Shown here piece by piece: positions 33,688-42,500 of a stretch of DNA of 64,000 bases. Source of the DNA: Bacteroidales bacterium (GTDB lineage: Bacteria > Bacteroidota > Bacteroidia > Bacteroidales > UBA932); assembly GCA_023227835.1 (NCBI GenBank), contig JALOCI010000004.1, positions 1-64,000 of the forward strand, read 5' to 3'. The notes under the pieces were generated by a model. It made no database searches. It was not told the origin of the DNA and saw only the letters and a list, made by a program, of their open reading frames with translations. The number at the start of each line of letters is the position of its first letter. Position 1 is the stretch's first letter. The position numbers and the translations under genes were made by a program.

Positions 33688-34776
33688 TTAAAAATTTAGA
33701 TCCATGATTCTCATGAAATTGCCACCTAGAATTTTGTGTATATCACTTTCCGAATAACCTCTTTTTACCAACTCTTCTGTTATTACAGGAAGCTTATCAA
33801 CCCCTTCCAGACCAAGAGGAGTCACCTCAATGCCGTCGAAATCAGAACCAAGCCCGACACTGTCTGCTCCGACAAGCCTGACAACATGATCTATATGGTC
33901 TACAACCTCTTTATATGAAGGTCTTTCTATTGCCATCATATTTGCAAGAGCATTATTATATTCTGCTTCATGCTTCTTTTTGTCTTTTTTATAAAGAGCC
34001 TCGGCTGCTTCAAATTCATCACACAAAGGCCAGAACTTGTCTGCATATTCCTTATTTAAAAAAGGCGGATAAAAATTGATCTGAATAACCCCTCCGTGAG
34101 ATGCAAGATCTATTATCATCTGATCAGTCATATTTCTTGGCAAGTCAGCAATAGCCCGGCAACAAGAGTGAGTTGCCACTACTGGCTTTTTAGAATACTT
34201 CAATACATCATAGAATGATTCATCAGAAATATGAGAAACGTCTATAATCATACCAAGCCGGTTCATCTCCTTTACGACTTTTTTCCCGAACGGACTTAAA
34301 CCGTTCCATTTTTTCTCTTTAGGTGCACATGAGTCGCAGATATCATTATTTCCAGCATGAGTCAGGGTCATATAACGGATTCCCATATCATAGAATAATC
34401 TGAGTAATGACAGATCTTTCTGAATAGGTAACCCGTTCTCCATACCAAGAAATATCGCTCCTAACCCCTTGCTTCTTAAATCCAGGGCATCTTCCAATGA
34501 AAGAGCCACACCGACCTTGTCTTCATTTTGTTCAACAGCATCATAGGTTCTTGCTATCAGTTGCAAAGCTTTTCTTGTAGCAGCATCCGGCTCCAGTTTA
34601 TTTGAAGTGTAGATAGCAAAAAAGGCAGCATTCAAACCTCCTTCCTTCATTCTTATAAAATCAAAATGCCCTTGTTCATTTTTCTTTCCCATATCAATTC
34701 CATCATACAACCTTAATGGGGAATCGCAATGAGAATCAAGAACAAAGGCACTTTCGTGTAACTTTTTAAAATCCAT
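33688..34776 (-). CDS. Membrane dipeptidase family protein (peptidase M19)
   Basis: 362-aa zinc dipeptidase of the renal-dipeptidase family. Metal and active-site segments: LDSHCDSPL (HxD), FLGMENG, LTHAGNN, VVATHSCCRAI and GLGSDFDG. There is no signal peptide, so it acts in the cytosol, as in several bacterial members; those can cleave L-D and dehydro-dipeptides. A near-consensus TACCTTTA lies 17 nt upstream of the start on the same strand. In an amino-acid fermenter it fits dipeptide or cell-wall peptide use, but substrate is not shown. Confidence 0.88.
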   Translation of the reverse strand: MDFKKLHESAFVLDSHCDSPLRLYDGIDMGKKNEQGHFDFIRMKEGGLNAAFFAIYTSNKLEPDAATRKALQLIARTYDAVEQNEDKVGVALSLEDALDLRSKGLGAIFLGMENGLPIQKDLSLLRLFYDMGIRYMTLTHAGNNDICDSCAPKEKKWNGLSPFGKKVVKEMNRLGMIIDVSHISDESFYDVLKYSKKPVVATHSCCRAIADLPRNMTDQMIIDLASHGGVIQINFYPPFLNKEYADKFWPLCDEFEAAEALYKKDKKKHEAEYNNALANMMAIERPSYKEVVDHIDHVVRLVGADSVGLGSDFDGIEVTPLGLEGVDKLPVITEELVKRGYSESDIHKILGGNFMRIMDLNF

Positions 34777-34817
34777 AATACCTTTATTTTTTTCTATAAA
34801 GGTAGTAAAAAGAGCAC

Positions 34818-35696
34818 TTAGTTTATCTTTCTGATGTTTGAAATTGAATTAACTGAAATCTTATTAATAACGGCAGATCCTTTATATTCAAGGGTGGATC
34901 CTCCGGAAACCTCAGCGTCAAGACTCTTCTGAACGTTCAATATTGCTTTTGAAACGCCGCTGACATCCATTTCCGCATCGTTTACAATAAATTCTATTGC
35001 ATTTAATTTGGATGCCCCGGTTACTTCTGCTTCCATATAATCTCCGCTACCCCTGAGTTTTACTCCTGTTGCCCCTGAAACTTCTGCCTCCATCTTGGTT
35101 ATCCTGCCGGTCAGATCCATTTTTGAAGCTCCGCTGCATTCAAATGATAATTTTTCGATATTCTGATTTATCACAGCTGTGCATGCACCTGAAAATTCAT
35201 ATTCTGCAATGTTTACTTTTCCCTTTAACGAGATATTAGAAGCTCCGCTCAAAGATATTTTTGCGTTTTCACATTCAATATCCAGACCTGAAACAGAAGA
35301 TGCACCACTTATCTGCCCTTTGAATGATTCCGGTTTGAATGAAGATGCTGAAGATAAACTTGATGCCCCTGACAGGGAAAGCCATGAAAGTTCACGTTTC
35401 ATATTTACCTTAACCTTTATTGACTGAAGCTCTTTTTTCATGCTTCTTGGCATACTGTAAGTGTTAAGATTGAGATTTAATTGTCCCATAACCACTTTAG
35501 CCTCTACATATTGCATAATGTCTTTGTCTGTTGTTACAACAACAGATTCTACACCTGATTTTGTCAGTTCAATATCAAAAACATTTGACGCTGTAATTCC
35601 TGAAAAATCGTTGGCTATGAAACTCTTGGTAATTTGTTGTGCTGATGCCGCGACGGATATCAACATTACGGTGATAAAAAATAATGCTCTTTTCAT
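34818..35696 (-). CDS. Secreted GIN-domain (DUF2807) beta-helix protein
   Basis: 292-aa exported protein with a clear signal peptide (about 1-20, ending AASAQ) and a head GIN domain (DUF2807), a putative auto-transporter-like beta-solenoid. The body is built of short repeats around SGAS (LSLSGASSL, GQISGASSV, ISLSGASN, FECSGASK, AEVSGAT, AEVTGASK), about 18-20 residues apart, consistent with coils of a beta-helix. It lies 16 nt downstream of a putative anti-sigma gene and the ECF sigma factor, so it is probably a target or sensor of that system. Function unknown. Confidence 0.82.
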   Translation of the reverse strand: MKRALFFITVMLISVAASAQQITKSFIANDFSGITASNVFDIELTKSGVESVVVTTDKDIMQYVEAKVVMGQLNLNLNTYSMPRSMKKELQSIKVKVNMKRELSWLSLSGASSLSSASSFKPESFKGQISGASSVSGLDIECENAKISLSGASNISLKGKVNIAEYEFSGACTAVINQNIEKLSFECSGASKMDLTGRITKMEAEVSGATGVKLRGSGDYMEAEVTGASKLNAIEFIVNDAEMDVSGVSKAILNVQKSLDAEVSGGSTLEYKGSAVINKISVNSISNIRKIN

Positions 35697-35712
35697 AAAT
35701 CTGTATTTTTAG

Positions 35713-36165
35713 TTATTCGATACTTTCTGCATAAGCAAGAAGCTTTTTGGCTCCTTCAATTTTTGTTTTATAATAATTTGAAATAATATCATTTTTTTCA
35801 TCCGCTTTCATGGTTTCAGGCAATTGTTCCTCCAGTGGTATTACCTCTTTCACAAGTTGGTCAAGAATCATGAGGATGTTTTTCTTCTCTTTTTCATTCA
35901 TGGTTTCTGTCAAGCCACTGATTTGCTCCTCTTTTTCACTCAGGATTTGTTTATATTTCTCCGGGCCGGTGTTATGATAACCCTCGTACAGAATCGGTGA
36001 AACGACGCCCAGAATCAATATTGCAGCAGCTATTAGATATTTTTTTATATCTATACCGTTTTTTATATAAAAACGAATTTTATGTCCCAAAGGCAATGCT
36101 TCCTCCTCAAAATCATCTCTGTGGTTGTTTATATAATTCTTTAGATTATCCATTTCTGTCATCAT
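35713..36165 (-). CDS. Single-pass membrane protein, putative anti-sigma factor
   Basis: 150-aa protein I do not recognise by family. One membrane helix (about 44-60, LIAAAILILGVVSPILY) separates an acidic/basic cytosolic N-terminus of about 40 residues from an external, largely helical, charged C-terminal part. Its start overlaps the end of the ECF sigma factor gene by 4 nt (ATGA-type), the normal arrangement for a sigma/anti-sigma pair; that and the topology are the only evidence. The GIN-domain gene follows. The first Met, M2 and M5 are all possible starts. Confidence 0.6.
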   Translation of the reverse strand: MMTEMDNLKNYINNHRDDFEEEALPLGHKIRFYIKNGIDIKKYLIAAAILILGVVSPILYEGYHNTGPEKYKQILSEKEEQISGLTETMNEKEKKNILMILDQLVKEVIPLEEQLPETMKADEKNDIISNYYKTKIEGAKKLLAYAESIE

Positions 36166-36701
36166 TTATACTTTTCATTCAGGTCTTTTAATAGTTTTGC
36201 CTTTCCTCTGATATATTGCGATCTTATTGACGCTTCTTTCAGAGAGGTAATCTGTGCAATTTCCTCGTAATCCATACCTTCAAAAAGGTGTAGGGATAGT
36301 ATCAGCCTATACCCGTCAGGTAAATATGACATTGCCTTTTTTACCATGTCAACAGTTACTCCATTGTAGTTAAAATCTCCGTCATCGACATCTTGCTCCT
36401 CAATATTATTATGAGGATGATCATATCCTTCAAGAAAGCCGGACATAGTTTGTTTCTTTCTAAGTCTATCGATTGACAGATTTATGCAAACTCTTCTCAT
36501 CCAAGCATTCCGGTTCTCCTTTGATTCAAAATCACGTTTTGTTTCAAGATACTTTATTATTGTGTCATGCATTATCTCCTCTGCATCCATCCTATTATTC
36601 AAAATTCGAAGACTAGTACTATATAGAAACCTGTTACACTCTTCATAAAGAAGCCGTGCTGTACCATCATTTTTATCTCTTTTAAAAAAAAATCTCTCCA
36701 T
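36162..36701 (-). CDS. ECF-type RNA polymerase sigma factor
   Basis: 179-aa extracytoplasmic-function sigma factor. Region 2 (NRFLYSTSLRILNNRMDAEEIMHDTIIKYLE-like, about 27-60) and region 4 (MSYLPDGYRLILSLHLFEGMDYEEIAQI, then SIRSQYIRGKAKLLKDL, about 125-175) are both present, with a linker rich in D and N. It is the first gene of a three-gene operon with the putative membrane anti-sigma and the secreted GIN-domain protein, which suggests an envelope-response circuit. It is divergent from pruA. Confidence 0.87.
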   Translation of the reverse strand: MERFFFKRDKNDGTARLLYEECNRFLYSTSLRILNNRMDAEEIMHDTIIKYLETKRDFESKENRNAWMRRVCINLSIDRLRKKQTMSGFLEGYDHPHNNIEEQDVDDGDFNYNGVTVDMVKKAMSYLPDGYRLILSLHLFEGMDYEEIAQITSLKEASIRSQYIRGKAKLLKDLNEKYK

Positions 36702-36737
36702 TTATAACAAATCTCTGCAAAATAGACGGATTCTGTT

Positions 36738-36745
36738 TAAATTTG
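36738..36745 (+). promoter_or_regulatory. Bacteroidota -7 box (TAAATTTG) for pruA
   Basis: Perfect TAnnTTTG, 31 nt before the pruA start in the 75-nt gap shared with the divergent sigma factor. Confidence 0.45.
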
Positions 36746-36776
36746 TTGCACGTGAATTAAAATTTACAATAAAGTT

Positions 36777-38402
36777 ATGAATAATTCTATTAACCATTTT
36801 CCTCTTCCAGCAAACGAACCGGTACTCAAGTATCTGAAAGACAGCCCCGAAAGATTGGCTCTTGAAAAAGAACTTCAAAAACAAAGTTCAACTGTAATTG
36901 AAATTCCGTTGATTATTGGCGGAAAAGAGATCTACACAGGCAATACTGCAAAAGTTGTCATGCCTCACAACCATTCACATGTTTTGGCAATTTACCATAA
37001 AGCAGGTGAAAAAGAGGTTCAAATGGCAATAGATGCAGCAATGGATGCGCACAAGGTATGGTCTGAAATGAGCTGGGCAACACGTGCTTCAATCATGCTC
37101 AAGATAGCAGAATTGTTGTCAACAAAATATCGTGCCACTATCAATGCCGCAACCATGTTAGGCCAGAGCAAGAACATTTATCAGGCAGAGATTGATTCAG
37201 CATGTGAAACAATAGATTTTTTCAGATTTAACGCCTCATTTGCGGCTGAAATATACAAGACCCAGCCTGCTTCAAATTTTAGCCAGTTAAACAGGATGGA
37301 ATACAGAGCTCTAGAAGGGTTCGTACTTGCTGTAAGTCCGTTCAATTTTACATCAATTGCATCAAATCTCAATATGTCTCCTGTAATGATGGGAAATACA
37401 ACAGTGTGGAAACCGGCGACTACAGCAATTCTTTCCAATTATTGGCTCATGAGGATTTTTATGGAAGCCGGTCTTCCTGAAGGCGTTGTGAATTTTCTGC
37501 CAGGTAGTGGAGCTCTAATAGGTAAGATTGCTTTGAGCTCTAAAGATTTTGGCGGTTTACATTTTACCGGTTCGAATTCTACATTTAATGCGTTATGGAA
37601 AGAGGTCGGAGAAAAACTTGCCACATACAAGTCCTATCCAAGACTAGTCGGTGAGACCGGTGGCAAAGACTTTATTTTTGTACATCCCACAGCCCAGGCA
37701 CGAGAAGTGGCAACTGCTGCATTTAGCGGTGCTTATGAGTTCCAGGGGCAGAAGTGTTCTGCTGCTTCAAGAATGTATCTCCCTGAATCTTTGTGGGAAG
37801 AGGTGAAAAATGAGATGATATCTTTTGCCGCGCAGGCAAAAATGGGGGATGTTATGGATCCTCAGAACTTTATAAATGCAGTTATTGATGAAGCCTCTTT
37901 CGACAATATAGTATCTTACATCGAGTATGCTAAAAATTCAAAAGATGCTGAAATTGTATTTGGCGGAACTTATGATAAATCAATCGGTTATTTTGTCGCT
38001 CCTACTCTTATTTTAACTACGGATCCTCATTTCAAGAGTATGGAAGAGGAGATATTCGGTCCGGTGCTTACTGTTTATGTTTACAAGGATAATGAGGTTT
38101 TTGAAGCGGCAGAATTATGTAATACTACTTCTCCATATGCCTTGACTGGTTCTGTATTTGGGAGGAACAGAGTAGAAGTGATGAAATTGTGTGAGAAGCT
38201 GACATATGCTGCCGGAAATTTCTACATAAATGACAAATGTACCGGAGCAGTTGTCGGCAAACAGCCTTTTGGCGGCTCGCGGGCTTCCGGCACAAATGAT
38301 AAGGCTGGCGGAGAATTTAATCTTATCAGATGGGTAAGCCCAAGAACAGTAAAGGAGACTTTCGTCTCCCCTACTGAAATATTTTATGATTACATGAAAT
38401 AG
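36777..38402 (+). CDS. pruA: L-glutamate gamma-semialdehyde (P5C) dehydrogenase
   Basis: NAD-dependent aldehyde dehydrogenase of the 1-pyrroline-5-carboxylate dehydrogenase type, 541 aa, producing glutamate from proline- or ornithine-derived semialdehyde. The catalytic C327 (EFQGQKCSAASRMY) and general base E293 (VGETGGKD) are present, with SPFNFTSIASN and KPFGG-type KQPFGGSRASGTND near the end. No proline dehydrogenase domain is fused and no putA/prodh gene is near. It stands alone between its own promoter and the convergent D-cysteine-desulfhydrase-like gene (1-nt gap). Confidence 0.93.
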   Translation: MNNSINHFPLPANEPVLKYLKDSPERLALEKELQKQSSTVIEIPLIIGGKEIYTGNTAKVVMPHNHSHVLAIYHKAGEKEVQMAIDAAMDAHKVWSEMSWATRASIMLKIAELLSTKYRATINAATMLGQSKNIYQAEIDSACETIDFFRFNASFAAEIYKTQPASNFSQLNRMEYRALEGFVLAVSPFNFTSIASNLNMSPVMMGNTTVWKPATTAILSNYWLMRIFMEAGLPEGVVNFLPGSGALIGKIALSSKDFGGLHFTGSNSTFNALWKEVGEKLATYKSYPRLVGETGGKDFIFVHPTAQAREVATAAFSGAYEFQGQKCSAASRMYLPESLWEEVKNEMISFAAQAKMGDVMDPQNFINAVIDEASFDNIVSYIEYAKNSKDAEIVFGGTYDKSIGYFVAPTLILTTDPHFKSMEEEIFGPVLTVYVYKDNEVFEAAELCNTTSPYALTGSVFGRNRVEVMKLCEKLTYAAGNFYINDKCTGAVVGKQPFGGSRASGTNDKAGGEFNLIRWVSPRTVKETFVSPTEIFYDYMK

Positions 38403-38403
38403 T

Positions 38404-39381
38404 CTAGAATTCAAATTGACTTTGTTTCGGGAATAGTCCGAATAGTCCCCCGGTATGTATGAAAAGTACATTTCCGGGGTTTTTGATTGTTTTTCCCTTT
38501 ATTTCATCGTAAAGACCCTTCATCGCTTTTCCGGTATATACAGGATCAAGTATTACGCCCTCTTTTCGTGCAAATGAAGTTATAAAATCCAATTCATCTT
38601 TTTTACTGATTGCATAACCTATTCCAACATGTTTGTCATTGATTTCCATCTCCTCTTTGTCAATTTCAATTGACTCTCCTATATGCTCAAGGGCATCCTT
38701 GCTAATTTTGTATGCAATGTTCCTGAAATACTCAACATCATCACATACAGCCATGCCAATAATTCTTTTTCCATATTTATGAAACTTGTTGGCCAGATAT
38801 AAGCCGGCAAAAGTTCCACCGGAACCGGTCGCTACAACTATTGTGTTAAAAGTCACTCCCATCTCTTTCTCTTGTACGGCTATCTCCTCCAGACATGAGT
38901 AATAGCCCAAAACACCTATCCCGAATGATGCTCCTTCGGGAATAATGTATGCGTTATGACCCTTATCCTTATATTCCTTAGCAATTTGAGCCATTATCTC
39001 TTCGCGGGAGTTTCTGTATTCGTCAGGGGTACAGAAATGTATATCAGCCCCCATGAGTTTGTTTAAAAAGTAGTTGCCTTCTATTACAGGCTCTTCGCTT
39101 GTCCTAAGTAAAATGGCTGCGTTCATGCCAAGCTTTATTGCAGAAGCAACGGTGGCCCTTGCATGATTAGATTGTATTCCACCACAAGTAATGACGGTGT
39201 CGCACCCGGAATCAATGGCTTCCTTAAGTGCATATTCCAATTTTCTTATTTTGTTACCTGAGAACTCTGTTGCTGTCTGGTCATCTCTTTTAATATAAAG
39301 ATTAATTCCCAATTCAGCAGATATTCTTTCTAATTTCTCAATTTTTGTAGGCAGGTTGGCTAAGGAAATCTTTGATTTCAT
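38404..39381 (-). CDS. D-cysteine desulfhydrase / ACC deaminase family PLP enzyme
   Basis: 325-aa PLP enzyme of the ACC-deaminase/D-cysteine desulfhydrase family. The PLP lysine is K44 in SGNKIRKLEY; GGIQSNHARATVASA binds substrate and TGSGGTFAGLYLA holds the cofactor phosphate. The most likely reaction is D-cysteine to pyruvate, sulfide and ammonia; residues separating this from ACC deaminase cannot be settled by eye. A perfect minus-strand -7 box (TACCTTTG) sits 29 nt upstream. It diverges from the amidase gene, beyond which an L-cysteine-desulfidase-family gene is found. Confidence 0.85.
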   Translation of the reverse strand: MKSKISLANLPTKIEKLERISAELGINLYIKRDDQTATEFSGNKIRKLEYALKEAIDSGCDTVITCGGIQSNHARATVASAIKLGMNAAILLRTSEEPVIEGNYFLNKLMGADIHFCTPDEYRNSREEIMAQIAKEYKDKGHNAYIIPEGASFGIGVLGYYSCLEEIAVQEKEMGVTFNTIVVATGSGGTFAGLYLANKFHKYGKRIIGMAVCDDVEYFRNIAYKISKDALEHIGESIEIDKEEMEINDKHVGIGYAISKKDELDFITSFARKEGVILDPVYTGKAMKGLYDEIKGKTIKNPGNVLFIHTGGLFGLFPKQSQFEF

Positions 39382-39410
39382 AATTATGTTTAATCTTAGT
39401 ATTATTGCAT

Positions 39411-39418
39411 CAAAGGTA
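39411..39418 (-). promoter_or_regulatory. Bacteroidota -7 box (TACCTTTG) for the D-cysteine desulfhydrase-like gene
   Basis: Perfect TAnnTTTG on the minus strand, 29 nt before the start at 39381. It lies back to back, 14 nt away, with the + strand box of the amidase gene, so the two divergent promoters overlap. Confidence 0.5.
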
Positions 39419-39432
39419 TTGATAAAATTGAT

Positions 39433-39440
39433 TACTTTTG
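39433..39440 (+). promoter_or_regulatory. Bacteroidota -7 box (TACTTTTG) for the amidase gene
   Basis: Perfect TAnnTTTG, 21 nt before the ATG at 39462. An alternative ATG at 39438 lies inside this box, so 39462 is the better start. Confidence 0.5.
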
Positions 39441-39461
39441 CCTCTCAAAATAAAGAAAAAG

Positions 39462-42400
39462 ATGAAGAAATCTATAATTTCATTAGTTGCTTCTCTGATC
39501 CTGATGGGGCCAATGACTTTTACTGTAAACGCACAGGATAAATCTAAGTTTATAGATATCGCAGACTCTGTTCAGGTTTACCTCAAACCTCTGGCAAAAG
39601 TAGGTGGAAAAGTTGCAATTGAAAGTGTTAAAGTCTTAAAGAGAAAAAAACTTATTATTACTTTCAGCCCAGCATTGGGAGAGTATCCCGTAAGAGCCGC
39701 TCAGGTTGAATCTATTTATTCCATAGCACGTAAACTTATTCCTCAGGAATATCAGAATTACAAACTATTCCTTAAATGCAACGGCACAGGAATAGAAGAG
39801 TTGGTACCCCCGGTTTATGATCCTTCAAAAGAGAAGGCCATAGCCAGAAAAGAGAAACACGAGAAGAAACATCACGTTGTCAACAGCTTGGTGTCAAGAG
39901 CCTCCAAACCTTATACCATTGACGGCGGGCTGGAAAACAAGCATATAGCTCTTTGGCAAAGCCACGGGTATTATTATGAACAGAAACTTTTAAGATGGGA
40001 GTGGCAACGAGCACGTATTTTTCAAACAGTGGAAGACTTGTATACCCAATCATATGTGCTTCCGTATCTTGTACCTATGTTGGAAAATGCTGGAGCTGTA
40101 GTTATGCTTCCAAGAGAAAGGGATGTTCAAAAAAACGAAGTAATTGTTGATAATGACATGATTAACTCCGGCTTTTTTGAAATGAAAGGAGACAGTTCCT
40201 GGAAATCATCAGAAATCCCCGGATTTGCAAATAAGAATGAATTCTATACTCAAGGTGAAAATCCATTTAACATGGGAACCGCAAGAGTTATAACATTTGG
40301 CAAAAAGGGGGAAAGTGCCGGGGCAAAATACTATCCTACATTTCCTGAAAGTGGAGAATATGCAGTTTATGTATCTTATCAATCTTTTCCCAATAGTACT
40401 GAAAGGGCAATATATACAGTTCACCATAAAGGTGGTGATACAAAATTCTTTGTAAATCAGAAAATGGGTGGAGGAACCTGGATTTATCTCGGCACATTTC
40501 TATTTGACAAAGGCCAAAACCCGGATGCTTATGTTGATCTCTTCAATGTCTCTTCTGACAAAGAGGAGATATTGTCTGCAGATGCCATCAAATTTGGCGG
40601 GGGAATGGGTAATATCGCCAGAAAACCTGCTGAGGCAGGTTCTCAGACAAATGTTCCGAGTTCATCTTCAGATCCGGCTAAAACAATAAAAATGCCTGTA
40701 GACATCACACCTGAAACAAGTGGATACCCGAGATTTACCGAAGGAGCAAGATATTGGCTTCAATGGGCCGGTTTTAATGATACTATCTATTCTGCAAATG
40801 CCGGCACCAATGATTATAATGATGATTATATGTCTCGAGGAAGATGGGTGAATGTCATGTCAGGCGGTTCAATAAAAAATCCTAAAGAAAAAGGATATAA
40901 TATTCCTATTGACATGTCATTTGCATTTCACACAGATGCAGGAACAACTCTAAACGACTCAATAATAGGGACATTAAGCATATATACAAGACTATCGAAC
41001 GGCGAGTCTGTTTTTCCCACAGGAACTCCAAGGATTACAAACAGATATCTTGCCGATTTAGTCCAAACGCAGATAGTCAATGATGTAAAGAGACTCTATG
41101 AGCCCCTCTGGGAGAGAAGAGGTTTGTGGGATCGCTCCTACTCTGAGTCAAGATCGCCAAAAGTGCCGTCAATGCTTCTGGAGCTTTTATCACATCAGAA
41201 TTTTGCGGATATGCGTTACGGTCTAGATCCAAATTTCAGATTCACAATAAGCAGGGCTATTTATAAAGGCATTCTCAAATATCTGAATGTTACACAGAAT
41301 AAGCAGTATGTTGTACAGCCACTTCCTGTAAAGGGCTTTTCTGCCAATGTTACTGACAACAGAGTTAATCTTAATTGGTTGCCTGTCAATGACACTCTTG
41401 AACCGACTGCTAAACCTGCCAAGTATATAGTTTACAAACGAGTTGGTGATGGTGGTTTTGACAATGGACGCATCGCCGAGAAAAATTCTTTTTCAGAAAA
41501 AATTGATAAAGACAAGATTTACAGCTACAAAATCACTGCTTTAAATGATGGAGGTGAGAGTTTCCCTTCTGAAATACTATCAGTATGCATATCCTCACAG
41601 GATAAAGGCATGGTTCTTATTGTCAATTGCTTTGACAGAGTAAGTGCACCGGCAAGCTATGCAACCAAAGATACAACCAGGGGTGGTTTTGCAGATTATC
41701 TGGATCATGGAGTACCATATCTGAGAGATATCTCATATATCGGCAGCCAGTATGAATATAGAAGGGAGATTCCATGGATGGACGATGATTCTCCCGGATT
41801 TGGAGCATCGTATGCCGATTACGAGACAAAAGTAATTGCCGGAAATAGTTTTGACTATCCGTACGTGCATGGCAAATCTTTGGCCGCTTTGGGTTACAGC
41901 TTTACCTCTTGTAGCAGGGATGCTGTTAATGACGGAACAGTTCTTCTAAATAATTACCCTGTTGTCGATTTTATAATGGGGAAACAACTGCAAACCCGAG
42001 TAGGCAGAGACATTATGCCGGTAAATTACACCGTGTTTCCGAAACCGTTACAGAAAGCTATCAGTGACTATGCTGGCAACGGGGGGAGAATTATTATATC
42101 AGGTGCCAATATTGCCACAGATATATGGGATAGTATAGAAATGGATGAAGAGAGTAAAAGTTTTGCTCAGAATATTCTGAAATATAAATGGCGTACAAAC
42201 TTTGCAAGTAAAACCGGAGAGGTAAGAGGTGTGCAGAGTCCTTATAATTTCAAAGGAACATACTCATTCTTCACAGAACCAAATGACACTGTTTATTGCG
42301 TAGAGACTCCGGATGGGATTGAACCTACAGGTGAGAATGCATGGACTATATTCAGATATTCTGACAATTCCATATCTGCGGGTGTTGCCTATAAAGGAAC

Positions 42401-42500
42401 CTATCGTTCAGTGGCTCTCGGATTCCCGATTGAATCATTAAAGTCAGAAGAACAAATTCAAAATATATTCAGGAACATTTTTAATTTTTTTGAAAAGTGA
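39462..42500 (+). CDS. Large periplasmic N-acetylmuramoyl-L-alanine amidase-like protein with golvesin-like and Fn3 domains
   Basis: 1012-aa exported protein with a signal peptide (about 1-25). The amidase_3-like fold is split: a first part (about 150-225; IALWQSHGYYYEQK, LVPMLENAGAVVMLPRERD) and a second part (about 480-620; FAFHTDAG, LLELLSHQNFADM). Between them is a golvesin/xanthan-lyase-like carbohydrate-binding domain (about 255-380). An Fn3 domain (about 630-715) and a C-terminal class-I-amidotransferase-like Rossmann domain (about 720-1010) follow. Bacteroidota homologs are often labelled xanthan lyase, which the sequence does not support; cell-wall amide hydrolysis is more likely. 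It overlaps the next gene by 4 nt. Confidence 0.72.
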   Translation: MKKSIISLVASLILMGPMTFTVNAQDKSKFIDIADSVQVYLKPLAKVGGKVAIESVKVLKRKKLIITFSPALGEYPVRAAQVESIYSIARKLIPQEYQNYKLFLKCNGTGIEELVPPVYDPSKEKAIARKEKHEKKHHVVNSLVSRASKPYTIDGGLENKHIALWQSHGYYYEQKLLRWEWQRARIFQTVEDLYTQSYVLPYLVPMLENAGAVVMLPRERDVQKNEVIVDNDMINSGFFEMKGDSSWKSSEIPGFANKNEFYTQGENPFNMGTARVITFGKKGESAGAKYYPTFPESGEYAVYVSYQSFPNSTERAIYTVHHKGGDTKFFVNQKMGGGTWIYLGTFLFDKGQNPDAYVDLFNVSSDKEEILSADAIKFGGGMGNIARKPAEAGSQTNVPSSSSDPAKTIKMPVDITPETSGYPRFTEGARYWLQWAGFNDTIYSANAGTNDYNDDYMSRGRWVNVMSGGSIKNPKEKGYNIPIDMSFAFHTDAGTTLNDSIIGTLSIYTRLSNGESVFPTGTPRITNRYLADLVQTQIVNDVKRLYEPLWERRGLWDRSYSESRSPKVPSMLLELLSHQNFADMRYGLDPNFRFTISRAIYKGILKYLNVTQNKQYVVQPLPVKGFSANVTDNRVNLNWLPVNDTLEPTAKPAKYIVYKRVGDGGFDNGRIAEKNSFSEKIDKDKIYSYKITALNDGGESFPSEILSVCISSQDKGMVLIVNCFDRVSAPASYATKDTTRGGFADYLDHGVPYLRDISYIGSQYEYRREIPWMDDDSPGFGASYADYETKVIAGNSFDYPYVHGKSLAALGYSFTSCSRDAVNDGTVLLNNYPVVDFIMGKQLQTRVGRDIMPVNYTVFPKPLQKAISDYAGNGGRIIISGANIATDIWDSIEMDEESKSFAQNILKYKWRTNFASKTGEVRGVQSPYNFKGTYSFFTEPNDTVYCVETPDGIEPTGENAWTIFRYSDNSISAGVAYKGTYRSVALGFPIESLKSEEQIQNIFRNIFNFFEK

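Noticed and set aside
39462..42500. Xanthan lyase
   Set aside because: Only the golvesin-like carbohydrate-binding region resembles proteins with that label; the catalytic parts look like a split amidase_3 fold.
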